A stretch of 64,000 nt of DNA from Cercis canadensis. Its lineage: Eukaryota; Streptophyta; Magnoliopsida; Fabales; Fabaceae. The stretch spans positions 150,404 to 214,403 of the forward strand of contig QAOA01002967.1 in NCBI GenBank assembly GCA_003255065.1, written 5' to 3'. Position 1 is the first letter of the stretch. Every line of letters begins with the position of its first letter. The notes beneath the pieces were generated by a model. It saw only the letters and a list, made by a program, of their open reading frames with translations. It was not told the DNA's origin and ran no database searches. Positions 10,500 to 23,255 of this stretch are shown piece by piece. Made by a program: the position numbers and the translations under genes.

Positions 10500-11620
10500 A
10501 GTAATGGCGGGTCATGTGGCATCATCGTTCTCCTGCGGGGTTGGAGGTTCATGAGCAGGTGGCATGGTGGGGATGGGCCCAGAGCTGAGTGTGCACCGGC
10601 TCATGAGCTGGGTGAGTGCCTGTGTCTAGAATTGCATAAAGGTGTCCACCCAGTCTTGGAAGGACTGCTGCTGAGTGAGAGTGTCCTGGATGACCCCAAG
10701 AATGGTGTGGATGCCTCAAATGTCATCGTCGATCTGATCAAACCGCTCAGTGGCTGAAAGAGGCCGGCGGAACCGAGAGGGCTGTGAGGAGCTGGCTAGC
10801 TCAGTGGAGGAAAATTTCCAGCTCTTGAAGGCGTAAAGGGTGTTTTCATCTAGTGCGTGATGAGGATGACAACACTCTTCATCATTGTTCCATTGAACTC
10901 CGGCATGTTTACATAGTTCAGTGATCAAGGATGGATGAGCTAAGCCACTTGTGGTGGCCCATCAGAGAATTTCAAGGATGTTATCATGAATGATCTGGCC
11001 CACATAAAGGGGTAATTCAGCGACAATAGCATAGAGCAAGATGGCACGCTCAGTGACCACATCACTGAGGTGGCGGATAGGGAGAAGTTTTGCAAAGATA
11101 AAGTGAAGCCATGCTTTGCCCACTGTGTCGAGTGCGTCCTTTGGAAAGGAGAGGGCACAATCATGTGACATTTTCCAAGCTGTGCTGGGATGACATAGGA
11201 GCCACGCGATCTCATCCACATCACACTCATCAGTATCAGTGAGGGCGCGATAGGCATCATCCTTGACGGTTGGAAGCTAGTATATGCGGTTGATGGTGGC
11301 CTGGTTAAAAGGGACGAGTTTGCCTTGGACAAAACTTTGTCTAGGACATGCTCAGGGGCGTTGGCATAGAATTCTCATACCACGGCGGCTTCAGGCTGTT
11401 TAACAAAGTGTGTCCAGTGTCGCTTCACAATATGCTAGACAATGCCAACATAGTCACCAATAGGTGAGAGTTGGAGGCCTTTTTCCGACACGATGGAGCA
11501 CTTAGCGATAGGGACTTAGAATCGCTGGAAGGCCACAACACTAACAAAATGATTCTTGTCAAAGGATGACTGTTAACAAGAAGTGGTTCCTCGTGTGGCC
11601 TTTTGCCTTTTTGAAGCCAT
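10500..11620 (-). pseudogene. extra ORF (env position) with putative plant transposon protein domain
   Basis: The minus-strand start at 11620 reads MASKRQKA, a basic N-terminus. Downstream, the stretch around 11219-10962 shows the pattern 'KAWLHFIFAKLLPIRH..SDVVTERAILLYAI....YVGQII', followed by 'LCKHAGVQW' near 10915. This pattern is typical of the domain annotated in plant genomes as 'putative plant transposon protein', which often follows integrase in Athila-like elements. Several stops and frame changes break it. No signal peptide or transmembrane segment typical of an envelope protein is evident, so calling it env would go beyond the sequence. Confidence 0.65.
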
Positions 11621-13400
11621 GGTGAGATTGTGGAAAAGTGGTGGTTGATGAACCTAGAAAAGAAAACTACATAAATGAGGTCACTGAAATTTATGCATGG
11701 GTCCAAGTGCTTCCTGAAGGAACATGGAACCACAAAGGCTCACTTACTAAAGCATGGTGTGCCACATGGCAGGGCAAGCATCATGGCATATATAGGAAAG
11801 GATAACTAGCAGAAAATAGATGCACAATAGCTAAAATGCTCAATCAGAAAACAGAAAACGCTAGAAACTTGTGTTTAACTAGCTTGACCAATACCTATCT
11901 AAAGAAAATCTAGGTAGGCACCATATCATGTTGACAAAGCATGCTAAATATGTGGTGAAAATGAGGTACATGCAAGCATGAGGCCAAAATCCATGCATCT
12001 TGAATAAGTGAAGCACAAACAGAGCATGTACACATGGCACGGTGAACAAAATGAGAATTTTATGCAAACAAGGCTAGTATGACAAACATGGTAGCAACCT
12101 ATGCATAACAATCACATAAAGGGGCAGCATACTTCAAAGATGCAATGTCCAGCATGACATGCACAAGAAGTTCACTACAGCATAGAATTTAGGTGCGCAA
12201 GAATGACATGTGGCAAATGAGTGTTTTTCTAGTGCACACCGAAAGAATGCAAAAAACTGTGGTCATGGGGCAAATTTCATGAAACAAAAGGAAGGTGCCT
12301 AAAGGGTGTGGTGAGTAGGAGAATGCATAGGGCACAGGGCAATCAAATAAATGTGAAACATGAGCTAATGTGCAACCAAAGAATGCAAGTGGAATAGCTA
12401 AAGCAAACAAGACATGCAATGAAACACAATTTCATAGAGACAAATTATCAAGCACTTGGTGGGCATGGTAGAGAGTGAAATTTCTCAAAGTCATTTAAAG
12501 TACACATTACCTCCAATTTGGCCAAATTACATCCAAGAGACCCAAAATAAGAGAGGAAAATGAAAGAATTACCTTGATTTGCTGCAACTTTCAAAGAGCC
12601 CTTTTGTTGTACTCAACGGACACAAGGTGAGATATATGTGTGAATGTGAGAGAAATTTGGAGTGAGAAGTGATGGGTGAATGGCAGAGAAGTGTGAAATT
12701 TGGTGATGAGTGTGTGTAGAAATGATTAAGGGAGGAATGTGGTGATGGGTGTGAATGTGTGAGAAAGGAAGATGCAATAGAGAGGGAGGTTGAAAGAGTG
12801 TGTTTCGTGTGCTTGAATGGCTGTGGGGGACTGAGTGTGGTGAAAGGGAAAAAATAAAGCTAAACCTCACCGTGGGTCCACACTTTACCTTGTGGGTGTT
12901 TGAAAACACAAAAATCAAGTGGGGCGTGGGCACCGCGGCGCTAGGATGCGAGGGTCGCGGCCCTGAGCTTCGGTCTTTTCCTCCCACATTGAGTGCCTCA
13001 GGCGCCTCAACTCTATGAAACAAGGGGTGCGGCGCTGCTTCTCAGCCATCTAGGTGTTTACACGAGGGCCGCGACTCTGAGAAATGAGGGCCGCAGCGCT
13101 TATGCTCTGTCCAAACTCAATTGTGGATGCTTTCTAATACCCATATGGAGATGATTCTACACCCGATAAAGTCCCAAAATGCAATTTTTCACTGGAAATT
13201 GATATTATACCTTCCATGAAAAGAGACACCAAGCATTAAACATAACACTAACAACCTAAATGAAATCAACTAAAAGAAACAATAACAGGAATAAAAGTGA
13301 AGTTTAAAAGAATGTGCTAAAAGCACTTGGGTTGCCTCCCAATTAGCACTAAATTTATAGTCTTTAGCCAGACTTTCTCTAAAATGGATTACTTGGGCTC
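11621..13400 (-). other. Athila-like element 1, spacer between integrase and extra ORF
   Basis: About 1.8 kb without supported coding sequence. At 12925-13105 it contains more copies of the GC-rich 'caccgcggcgct' unit also found in the LTRs. The open frames here (for example 12613-13023, minus) are low-complexity His/Ser/Pro strings without domain features. Confidence 0.55.
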
Positions 13401-16400
13401 TTAAAAGGTGATGGAAGATTTAGGAAAATCTTTCACACTATCAATATAGCTCTTGAGCCGCTGACCATTGACTTTAAATTGTCTATTAGCACTTTGAATT
13501 TCTACAGCTCCATGGGGGAATACTTGGACCACAGTAAAAGGTCCCGACCATCTAGATCACAATTTCCTAGGGAAAAGCTTCAGACGAGAGTTAAAAAGAG
13601 AACTTGTTGACTTGGGACAAAGTCACGCTGCACAATATGTTTATCATGTCATTTCTTTGTCCACTCTTTGTAAATCTTGGCATTCTCATATGTCGTCTAA
13701 CGAAACTCGTCCATTTCATTTAGTTGAAGACATCACTTTTCACCTGCAGCTTGAAGGTCAAAGTTTTGCTTTTTGGTGGCCCAGTAAGCTTAATGTTCTA
13801 ACTCGACAAGCAAGTGACAAGCCTTACCAAACACTAACCGGTATAGAGACATATCAATAGGTGTCTTAAAAGCCGTGCGATAAGCCCATAGTGCATCATC
13901 GAGCTTTTTGGACCAATCCTTTCTATTGGCATTCACTATCTTCTCTAAGATCCATTTCAGCTCCCGGTTTGAAATCTTGACTTGGCCACTTGTTTGAGGA
14001 TGATAAAGAGTGGCTATCTTGTGCTTGACCCCATACTTAGCCAATAAAGTTTCAAACTGTTTATTGCATAAATGCTTCCCCCTGTCACTGATGATAGCTC
14101 TTGGGATGCCAAAGTGAGTGAGAATATTTTTTTTCGGAGGAAAGTCACTACCACTCAAGAGTCATTTGTAGGTAAAGTAGTAACTTCGACCCATTTAGAG
14201 ACATAGTCAACCGCGACAAGTATGTATTGGTTGTTAAAGGAGGATGGGAAGGGGCCCATGAAGTCGATGCCCCATACATCAAAAAGTTCCACCTCCACGA
14301 TGGTAGTTAAAAGCATCTCATGGCGGTGAGAAATATTCCCTGTCCATTGACATCTATCACAAGAAGATACAAAGGCATGAGCATATTTGAATAAGGAAGA
14401 CCAGTAATTGCCTGACTAAAGAACTTTGGCTGCTGTGCGGTTGGCTCCAAAATGACCACCATATTCTGAAGCATGACAATGATGAAGAATGTGAGTCATC
14501 TCCGCTTCAAGAACACATTTTTTGACAATCTGATCAGAACAATATTTGTAGAGGAACGGGTCATCCCAAAGATAGTGCTTCACATCAGAATAAAACTTCT
14601 TCCACTGTTGACTACTTTGCTCTGGTGGAAGTGTCTTGGTTGCTAGAGAATTTGTAAAATCTGCAATCAAGGAGGTTGTCCAGCAGTTATATGATAGAGC
14701 TGCTCATCTGGGAATGTATCATCAATTTGAGGAGTTGTAGGTGCCTGCTGCTCATAGGGTTCTAAACGAGACAAGTGGTCCGCCACCACATTCTCTTTGC
14801 CTTTCTTATCTTTAATTTCAAGGTCAAACTCCTGCAGTAGAAGAACCCACCTAATTAACCTGAGTTTTGCATCTTTCTTCTCAATCAAGTATTTGATAGC
14901 CGAATGATTAGTGAAGACTATCGTCTTAATGCCTATTAAATACGGCCTGAACTTATCAAAAGCAGATACCACAGCCAATAGCTCATTTTCAGTGGTGGCG
15001 TAGTTCATCTGTGCAGGATTCAGAGTGTGACTAGCATAGTAAATAGCATGAAAAATCTTATTTCAGCTTTGTCCCAGAACAGCCCCGATGGCAAAGTCAC
15101 TGGCATCGCACATCAACTTGAATGGAAGATCCAATCAAGAGCGACAATAATAGGTGCATAAATTAAGGCTTTCTTTAGAACCTCAAACGTCTCGATGCAA
15201 TCTTCATCAAACAGGAATGACACTTCCTGAAGAAGCAAATTGCAAAATGGTTTGGTGATCTTAGAGAAATCTTTTATTAACCTTCTGTAGAACCTAACAT
15301 GCCCCAGAAAGTTGCGCACCCCTTTTACAGAAGTAGGAGGAGGCAATTTCTCAATAGTGGCAATCTTTGCTCTATCCACTTCAACACCCACAAAATAAAT
15401 CTTGTGGCCCAAAACTATGCCCCTGTTACCATAAAGTGACATTTTTCCCAGTTAAGCACTAGATTAGTCTCCTCACATCTTTTGAGTACTAATGAGAGAT
15501 TTACTAGGCAAGTATCAAAGGAATCACCAAAGACGGAAAAGTCAACCATGAAGATCTCTATGAAGCGCTTCACCATGTCAGAAAAGATAGCTATCATGTA
15601 CCTCTGAAACGTGGCTAGTGCATTGCATAACCCAAAGGGCATGCGTCGGAAAGTGAAAGTACCATAAGGGTAGGTGAAGGTGGTCTTCTATTGGTCTTCT
15701 GGTGCTATGGAAATCTGATTGTAACCAGAGTACCCATCAAGGAAGTAATAGTAAGGACGCCTAGCAAGTCGATCGAGCATCTGATTAATGAAAGGGGGAA
15801 GGAAGTGATCTTTTCTAGTAGCTTTGTTGAGCTTCCTGTAGTCAATACACACACGCCAACCTGTCACGGTCCTAGTGGGGATCAACTCATTCTTCCCATT
15901 CTTTATCATTGTCATACCACATTTCTTGGGAACCACTTGCACAGGACTGACCCAAGCACTGTCAGAAATAGGGTAGATGATACCTGCATCTAGAAGCTTC
16001 AGTACTTTTGCCCTCACTACCTCTTTCATGTTGGGGTTCAATTGACATTAGTGCTCCACAAATGGTTGGTAGCTTTCCTTCATCAGAATCTTGTGCATGT
16101 ACAAAGAAGGGCTTATACCTCTGATATCAGCGATGGACCACCCAATTGTGGTCTTGTGCTCCCGAAGCACCCTCAGTAGCTTATCTTCTTGAGCACTCGT
16201 CAAAGAAGCAGAAAAAGTTACTGGCAAAGTAGATGAGTCCCCCAGAAATCCATACTTCAAATGCCCAGGTAACTGCTTAAGCTCTAAAGTTGGTGGCTTT
16301 TGAATGGATGGTACTGGTCTGCTGGCTCCTTTTCCTAGCTTTTCAAATGAATGATGGATAAAAATAGGAGCAGTGGCTTTAAGCTAACTCACACCTGCCC

Positions 16401-17409
16401 GAATCTCTGGATCATCAGGACTAGAACTTCCAAGCAAGCACGCCTCAAGTGGTTCTACAGGACTAGTGGTTCAAACAAAGTCTCTGGTGCACTCATCAAT
16501 GGTGTCAATTCTGAAACAACTATCACCATCAAGGGGGTGCTTCATGGCCTTGAAAATGTCGAATGATACTCCCTCAACTTGTACCCTCAAAATTAACTAG
16601 CCCTTCTGCACATCAATCAGAGTCCTCCCAGTAGCTAAGAACGGTCGACCAAGAATAATTGGAATTTCTTGGTCTTCCTCTATGTCCAATAAGATGAAGT
16701 TAGCAAGGAATATGAATTTATCCAAATTTACTAGTACATCTTCAATAAGGCCTCTCAAGTACTTGATGGACCTATCAGCTAACTACAATGGGACTGTGGT
16801 AAGCTTTGCTTCTCCGAGACCAAGTTTCTAATAAACGGAAAGAGGCATCAAGTTAATACTAGCACCTAAATCACAAATAGCTTTACCGAAAATAGAATCA
16901 CCAATAGTACAAGGTATAGTAAAACTCTTTGGATCTTTTAATTTAGGTGGCAGTTTCTTTTGAAGAATGACGCTACACTCCTCAGTAAGTGCAACGGTTT
17001 CAAAGTCTTCTAGCTTCCTTTTGTTAGACAAGATGTCTTTCATGAACTTGACGTAGCTGGGCATTTGTTCAAGAGCATCTGCAAATGGTATGTTGATGTG
17101 CAGCTTCTTGAACACTTCCAAAAACTTAGAGAACTGCGAGTCGAGCTTCTTCTTTTGAAATCTCTGAGGGAATGGAAGTGGTGGAACATAGGGTGGAGGA
17201 TTGTCTGGGAATAGCTTAGACGCTTTCCCCACAGGTGTCACAGGAGTGTCCACTGGAGTGTCTTCCTTTACTTCAAGTACAACTGGCTTACAAGGCATCT
17301 TTTTAGCAATTTTAGAGGGTTCATCCAAAGTCTTACCACTACGAAGAGTAATGGCCTTTATGTGCTCTTTAGGATTAACCTCTGTGTCACTGGGCAATGA
17401 TCCCTGCAT
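13401..17409 (-). pseudogene. Athila-like element 1 pol: protease, RT, RNase H, integrase
   Basis: The protease active site CDLGASIN is readable at about 16860. The RT shows [32 protein letters not shown] and FLDGYSGYNQI, but its catalytic motif is FMVDF where FMDDF is expected, so one catalytic Asp is lost (about 15565). RNase H (14667-15008) shows TTENELLAV and FTNHSA, where the family has a second Asp in FSDHTA. Integrase keeps IISDRG, but the expected Glu of the GQAE motif is Lys (GQVK, about 13990). The C-terminal GPF..V and VNGQRLK motifs run to the stop at 13401. Several frameshifts and stops occur. The enzyme set is recognisable but catalytically dead in at least two domains. Confidence 0.9.
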
Positions 17410-18655
17410 CTTGTAGTGAGCAAAGTGGAGAGTTGACCCATTTGAACCTCTAGATTATGAATGGAAGCATCTGTTCGGGTCATGAACTGACTTGTATTCA
17501 TGGTCAACTAGGCTAGAGCATCTTCCAAGGATACCTTTACTTGCACAGGTGAACCTTGCAAAGGTGGTTAAGCAGTGTTGTGGTTATTTTTCCAGAAAAA
17601 ATTTGGGTGATTTCTCCACCTCGGATTGTAGGTGTTGGAATAAGGATTATTCTTCTCGGTCTGATTCCCCACATAATTTGCCTCCTCTGACTGAGATGTA
17701 AAGAAAGGATTGCCCACCTGGCAATCTGTGCTAATATGAGGACCACCATAATGGTCACAATTCTCAGGAGGAGACTGAATGGTGTTGACATTTCGGATGG
17801 TTAACTGCTTAGCTAGAAAGTCAATTTTTGCAGAAAAGTTGTAAAAGCATCAACCTCATGAACCCCAAGTACCTTTCGTGAAGTGGACCTCTCAGTAGGC
17901 CATTGATAGGCCTTGGTAGCCATCTCCTCTAACAATTCATTGACATCTTCATATGTCTTTCTCATCAAAGATCCACCAGCAGCAGCATCAACTAGCGTCT
18001 TGGTGGAATTCAGCAACCCAGTATAAAATGTTTGTAACTGTAGCCAATCAGGAAGTCCATGGTGGAGGCATCTTTGAAGTAGCTCCTTGTACCATTCCCA
18101 AGCCTCCTAAAGTGACTCATTTTCTTGTTGATAGAAGGTAGTGATGTCATTTCATAGCTTGGCGGTCTTAGTCGGTGGGAAAAATTTTGCCAAGAATTTT
18201 TGTGCCAAAATATCCCAGGTGGTGATGGTCCCCATTGGCAATGACTGAAGCCAAGACTTGGTTTTATCCCATAATGAGAATGGGAAAAGGCGGAGGTGAA
18301 TGACATCGTCAGTAGCCCCATTGTGCTTGAAGGTATCACATATCTCCAAGAACCCGGCGATGTGGGCATAAGGATCTTCATTCGCTAAACCATTGTATTG
18401 AGTTGACTGGACCATATGAAAAATGGCTGGTTTGATCTGAAAGGCATTGGCTTGGATAGCCAGTCTCCTTATACCAGAAGTGGTATCTAAGACTGAAGGC
18501 AGGGCATAGTCACGGAGTGCTTTCGGAATATTGTCTTCCGCCATTGTGTCTGTCAAAATTTTGGTAGGCTTTCTTCTTGCTTTTCTATTCCTTCGACAAG
18601 TCTTTTCTATCTCAGAATCAAAAGGAATTAGGGAGCTACTTCCTGACTTTCTCAT
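17410..18655 (-). pseudogene. Athila-like element 1 gag
   Basis: Begins near 18655-18543. MAEDNIPKALRDYA-type sequence leads into the Athila-type capsid region (EDPYAHIAGFLEICDTF..., LFPFSLWDKTKSWLQSLP, TTWDILAQKFLAKFFPP). The nucleocapsid knuckle near 17740-17770 reads CxxYGGPHxxxxC, where a Cys has become Tyr. Frames are broken near 18150, 18010 and 17800. Gag packages element RNA in cytoplasmic particles; this copy cannot make a full protein. Confidence 0.82.
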
Positions 18656-18770
18656 ACACTAAGAGAACTCCTGCAAGTATTAACAAGTAAAGTAATTAAA
18701 TAAATCTGTGAAAAATAAACAATTAGATTAAAATCAAAATCACTGAGTATCGATATTGATAACAAATTAT

Positions 18771-18788
18771 TCCCTAACAAAGGCGCCA
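18771..18788 (-). other. primer-binding site (tRNA-Asp type), Athila-like element 1
   Basis: The minus strand starts TGGCGCC and matches the 3' end of plant tRNA-Asp(GUC) with three mismatches in 18 positions. It lies 6 bp inside the 5' LTR edge. Confidence 0.75.
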
Positions 18789-18794
18789 AAAACT

Positions 18795-20113
18795 TGTTGT
18801 GAAAATCCTAACTCAAATGTACGTTATCGTTTCCAAGTAATAAAATGAGATAAAGTATCATTCCCACGAGGACTAAAGTATCAACTACCAAAATTTGGTT
18901 AACCTCAATTTTATCTAATCAATCAATATGTAGAGATTTTCAAGAAACAACTTAAAATAGAATGAAAACAAACTAAACTAGCAAAATGATAGAATTATCA
19001 AAGTAGAAGAACCTAGGGTTCCGATTTCACCATAATTACTTCCAGTTTTCATTCCTTATTCCATTAATTCCAATTTATCTTCCTAATTGCTAATCAAGAT
19101 TCCCTAATTCATTCACTAGCCTCTCCCAAGGTCTAGTGTAAATACCGCTAATTACTAACCCTGTATATTCCTATACGAGTTCCAATAATTACAAATTCAC
19201 TAGGATTGGTAGATCTTCTTATCTGATTACATGAGCCATGAAGGTATATTCCTATCCTCCATGCAACCCATGGTATTTACCCCAAGAAACTTGACACACA
19301 ATTCTCCTTCCGGTCTCATTGTGATTACCTAATCATCTAATTATTGGCCAAACAATCAGAACCATTAAGAGAAGGGATAAACACTCAAATTGAAAAGATA
19401 AATCATAGAATTACTTTCATAAGAAACTACAATTGGTCCTAATTACGCTACATTGTAGCCCTAGATAAGAAATTTAGTTCATAATAAAAGAAGAGAACAT
19501 GAACAAGTAGAATCTAAACATGGTTCAAGAGCAGAAGAAGAAAAACTCTGGTATGGAGATCGATTCAGCTTCGCGAATCTTCTCTTCAACCCTTGCTTTG
19601 CCTCCTTTTTACTCTCCAAGAACGTCTAAGAACGACCCCCCTTAAAATTCCTAAATTTTTTCCTTCTATACTTACCATAAGAAAGCCCTAAAAACAAAAG
19701 AAATTAAGCCATGTCAGAATAACTTAGCCACGGGAGCCGCGGTCCTGGGTTCTGGGCGTTGCGGCCTTGCTCCACTAGACAATATCCTAGTCTTCCTCAC
19801 TTACGGGCGCTGCGGCCCTGTTTTCTGGTCTCATGAGGATTTGAACACCGCGGCTCTGAGAAATAGGGGTTACGGCGCTGGGCTTCTGTCCGAGTCTTCC
19901 ATTCTGATGCTCCAAGGGTCACGGCTCTGGTTTATTGGTGCTACGGCTCTTGTATTCTCTCCCAAACCTTCCCAAAATCTTCATTTGTTCTCTTTAACCC
20001 ATGAAACTTACAATTTAACATTAACATCCCATTAAATGACAATTAATCCTCAAAAAACAACCAAATACTTAAATAAAGGATACCTAAAGAGTGAGTATAA
20101 AAACCACTCAACA
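18795..20113 (-). repeat. Athila-like element 1, 5' LTR
   Basis: 1319 bp with intact TGTTG...CAACA tips. It also carries the GC-rich 'ccgcggc' units (about 19735-19960). It matches the 3' LTR throughout, with scattered substitutions and small indels indicating an old insertion. Confidence 0.93.
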
Positions 20114-22364
20114 GAAACCGTAGAGACCCTTCTTGAGTTAGCACACATGAGACGGGCATTGTTGATGCACAAAGCAAGGGGGTTGAGCCATGTACACTAT
20201 CTTGGATAGGGCTCCTTGAAGGAAAGCATTGTTCACATCCATTTGACGAAGAGGACAGCCACGTGAAAGTGAAATAGAGAGTACTATTTTGATTGTCTGA
20301 GGCTTGATGATAGGACTAAAGGTATCAAAACAGTAAACACTGGGTCATTGGTGGAAGCCCTTGGCTACAAGACGACCTTTGTAGCAAGAGATGGAGCCAT
20401 CTGATTTCTTTTTACTCGAAATACCCACTTGTTGCCGACAATATTGTAGTGAGAATGAGATGGGACTAAATCCCAAGTATTATTGCTCAAAAGAGCATTA
20501 AATTCCTTTAACATAGCTTCTCTCCAATGGGGATATTTAAGGGCTTCAGAAACACATGTAGGATCAAGAGCTAGAGGGAGGGGATATTTAGATACAACAT
20601 AGAGTCTCTTAGGTTTGCGTATGTGATTTTTGGCTCTAGCGGTCATGGGGTGAGTGTTTAAGGGAGAAATATAGAGAAGGCAAGCTAAATTACCTAAGGC
20701 AAGTCCCTGAGTGTCAAGTGGCAAGGTCACTGTTGCAGGGGCGGAGAGATCACATGAAGGGGAGGGTGAAGAGGGAGAAAAGCATGAGGAATTATTTAGG
20801 AGAGATGGACGTGAGGGAAAATGAGAAAGAGAAGAGGTGGAAGTGGTCAAGGAAGAAGGGGGTGATTCGGTTTGACTAGGAAGTGGTGGAGTTTGAGTGG
20901 GACACTGAAAGGAGATTAGCTCATGGGATAATTGAGAGGGAGTGAGAGACGAAGTGGTAGAGACCAAAGGGGAGAGTGACTCTTTTGAAAAGGGAAAAAT
21001 ATCCTCCAAAAATTGAACATGCCTTGAGTGAAAATATTTTTGATTTTGAATGTCAAAGCAAATAAAGGCACTTTGTGAGGTGGAATATCCAAGAAAGACA
21101 CAAGAGTTGGACCTAGGTTGGAGTTTGTTGGTAGTATATAGTTTTAGGCAGGGAAAACAAAGGAACCCAAAAATTTGTAATTTTGAATAATTTTGGAATT
21201 TATTAAATAAAATAGAGAAAGGAGATTTGGACTTTAGAATTGGCGTTTTGAATGTATTGATAAGGTCAGCTGCTGTTTTGAGGGCAACGGTCCAAAATTT
21301 GGTAGGAAGAAAGGCATGATTGAGAAGGCAACAGGTGGTTTCAAGCAAATGGTGGTGTTTTCATTATGAGAGTCCATTATGTTCAGGGAGTGTGTGGAGG
21401 AGTGTGTAAATGCGTTATCTTCTTAGAAGAGAGAAAGGGGCGTAGCCCTATATATTCTCCACCATTATCAGAATAAAGTGTTTTAATTTTAGAGTTGAAG
21501 GTTTTTTCAACTAATGCTTTAAAAGTAGGAAAAATCAAGGAAACATCAGATTTATTTTTAATGGGATAAAGCCAAACATAACGGGAGAAATGATCAATGA
21601 AAATTATGTAATACTGAATTCCATCAAGAGAATAACAAGGGTAGGGCCCCATACATCTAAATAAATAATATCCAGAGGACCCATACTAGAAAGATTGGAC
21701 ACATCAAAGGGTAACTTGTGACTTTTATTTCTAAAACATGTGACACAGGGAGATGGCTTGGAGGACAAAACGGGAAGACTTTTAAAAGCAATGACTTGAC
21801 ACATAATAGTAGAGGATGGATGGGCAAGTCGATGATGCCATCGAACAAAGGATGGATTGATGGTGCAATGGGCAGTAAAAGGGTGGAACTGGGAGTATTT
21901 GACAATGGAAAGTGATAGACATTTTGATTACTTTGACCTTGCAGCAGTGGCTTGCCCGTTGTCAAGGACTTAACCTTAAAATGAGAGGGAAAGAATTCAA
22001 CTGAGACTTTATTTTGTTTGCATAATTGAGAAACAAAAATTAAATTAACATTAATAGAGGGAACACAAAGGACATTAGAGAGTTTAAGAGAAGAAGGTAA
22101 AACCGTGGTGCCTGTGTGAGAGATAAGAAGTGTATTACAATTGGCAACTGTTAAATTGTCGAGACCATAATATTCAGTGGAGACAGAGAGGTTCCTAAAA
22201 GCATTGGTGATATGATGAGTGGCTCCAGAATTAATAATCCAGTTAGGGTTAGGGTTAGGGGAAGCAGAAGCAACATGAGTAGAATGAGAGACATGCAGGT
22301 TATTGGTGATTTTGAAGCAATATTTTGCAATATGACCACGTTTATTGTAAAATTGGCAGATCAT
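20114..22364 (-). pseudogene. copia 1 protease, integrase and first half of RT
   Basis: Reading down the minus strand: CCHC knuckle with the second Cys changed to Tyr (CQFYNKRGHIAKYC, about 22360-22320); protease active site NSGATHH, where the copia norm is DSGA, so the catalytic Asp is Asn; GPYPC..FIDHFSRYVWLYP and SDNGGEY of the integrase core (21383-21652); the C-terminal integrase region with KLQIFGFLCFPCL and VFLGYS (20916-21348); then RT with a WREAM...NNTWDLVP start. The frame shifts several times. The RT continues at 7819 beyond the nested element. Confidence 0.87.
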
Positions 22365-23193
22365 GGGGGGAAGAAGGTTTACTGATGGTGTCTATGGTGT
22401 TGTGAGGATGATGGGAATCAGAATTGGAGGGATGAGAGGGTGGGTTGGGGCATCGGTTGGAATTTTTGGTGTAGGAGGGATGGTATTGTTTCTTGACATA
22501 TTTGGCAGCCACTAGTATTTCAACAGATTTTGCTTGCTTTTGTAAGAGAGCTTCATGGTTAGTGAGCAACTCATAAAGTTCATCATATTAAATGGGGTTC
22601 TCTCTAATGCGCAAGGCAAAGGAGATGTCCTTGTAATCGGGACCTAAACTACTTAAAGAGTGAAGGATGAGGTCAATTTTATCCAAGGGATAGCCAATGA
22701 GAGAAAGTTCATTAGCAATGCCCTTAATAATGCGAAGATTCTCAGAAATAGAGGTGGAACCTTTGGTGAGGTTTGAGAGACACTCCTTTAAGGTCAAGAC
22801 ACATGACCTAGAACGATTAGTAAAAGCACGGCGCAGCTGGTTCCAAGCTTCCTGGGCAATTTCGGCTTAGGAGATGACAACATGTGCATCCAGTTCACAA
22901 GACACCATAATTGCTAGAAGCAAGAAGTGATCTTGCTACACCCAAAAAGTAGACAGTGGGTTGATGATGATTTCACCATTGAGTTCAACAGCGGGCGTGC
23001 GGCATGGGGTGGAGCCTATGATATGGCCAACGAGACCATAGCCTATGAGCATGGATTTCATTTGTTTTGTCCATGCAACATAGTTGTTGCGAGCAAGTTT
23101 GATGACAAGATTGGAGACATTTATGGTTACCAAGTTAGGGGTGGTGCTGTTTTGAGTGGAAGGAATGGTATGGATGGAAGAGGAGGTAGACAT
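22342..23193 (-). pseudogene. copia 1 gag
   Basis: Starts MSTSSSIHTIPSTQN and contains the copia Gag signature 'LARNNYVAWTKQMKSMLIGYGLVGHI'. It continues in fragments at 22797-22588 (LSSLGPDYKD.SFALRIRE) and 22569-22342 (linker). Stops and frameshifts separate the three pieces. Confidence 0.82.
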
Positions 23194-23243
23194 GGTGTAA
23201 AGAAAAGAGCAGGATCAGAAACGCTTGTGAAAGCTTGGTGATT

Positions 23244-23255
23244 GCTTTGATGCCA
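23244..23255 (-). other. primer-binding site, copia 1
   Basis: The minus strand reads TGGCATCAAAGC, two changes from the plant initiator-tRNA-Met site TGGTATCAGAGC, directly adjoining the 5' LTR. Confidence 0.8.

Larger units (their letters stand above)
7825..20113 (-). mobile_element. Athila-like Ty3/gypsy element 1, nested in copia 1
   Basis: LTRs at 7825-9174 (3', 1350 bp) and 18795-20113 (5', 1319 bp) with TGTTG...CAACA tips; the 3' LTR has one changed terminal base. It interrupts the copia RT codons for a YGLKQ-type motif. The flanking copia bases are GAGAC (7820-7824) and GAAAC (20114-20118), a 5-bp target duplication with one change. The interior order is gag, protease, RT, RNase H, integrase, then an extra ORF in the env position. 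The primer site is tRNA-Asp-like. These traits fit the Athila lineage. All frames are broken. Confidence 0.92.

Noticed and set aside
10551..10757. Plus-strand 68-codon frame
   Set aside because: Antisense to the extra ORF of element 1; no features of its own.
10500..11620. Reading the extra ORF as a retroviral-type envelope gene
   Set aside because: No signal peptide, furin-like site or transmembrane segment is visible, and the core pattern fits a plant transposon-type domain.
12613..13023. 136-codon minus-strand frame rich in His, Ser and Pro
   Set aside because: Low-complexity translation of 'gtgtgag'-type repeats in the non-coding spacer of element 1.
22243..22260. Three TTAGGG units in a row, like an interstitial telomere of the vertebrate or Asparagales type
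   Set aside because: They lie inside the copia 1 frame, where the minus strand encodes an Asn-Pro repeat next to the protease active site. Plant telomeres are usually TTTAGGG, and three units are too few.
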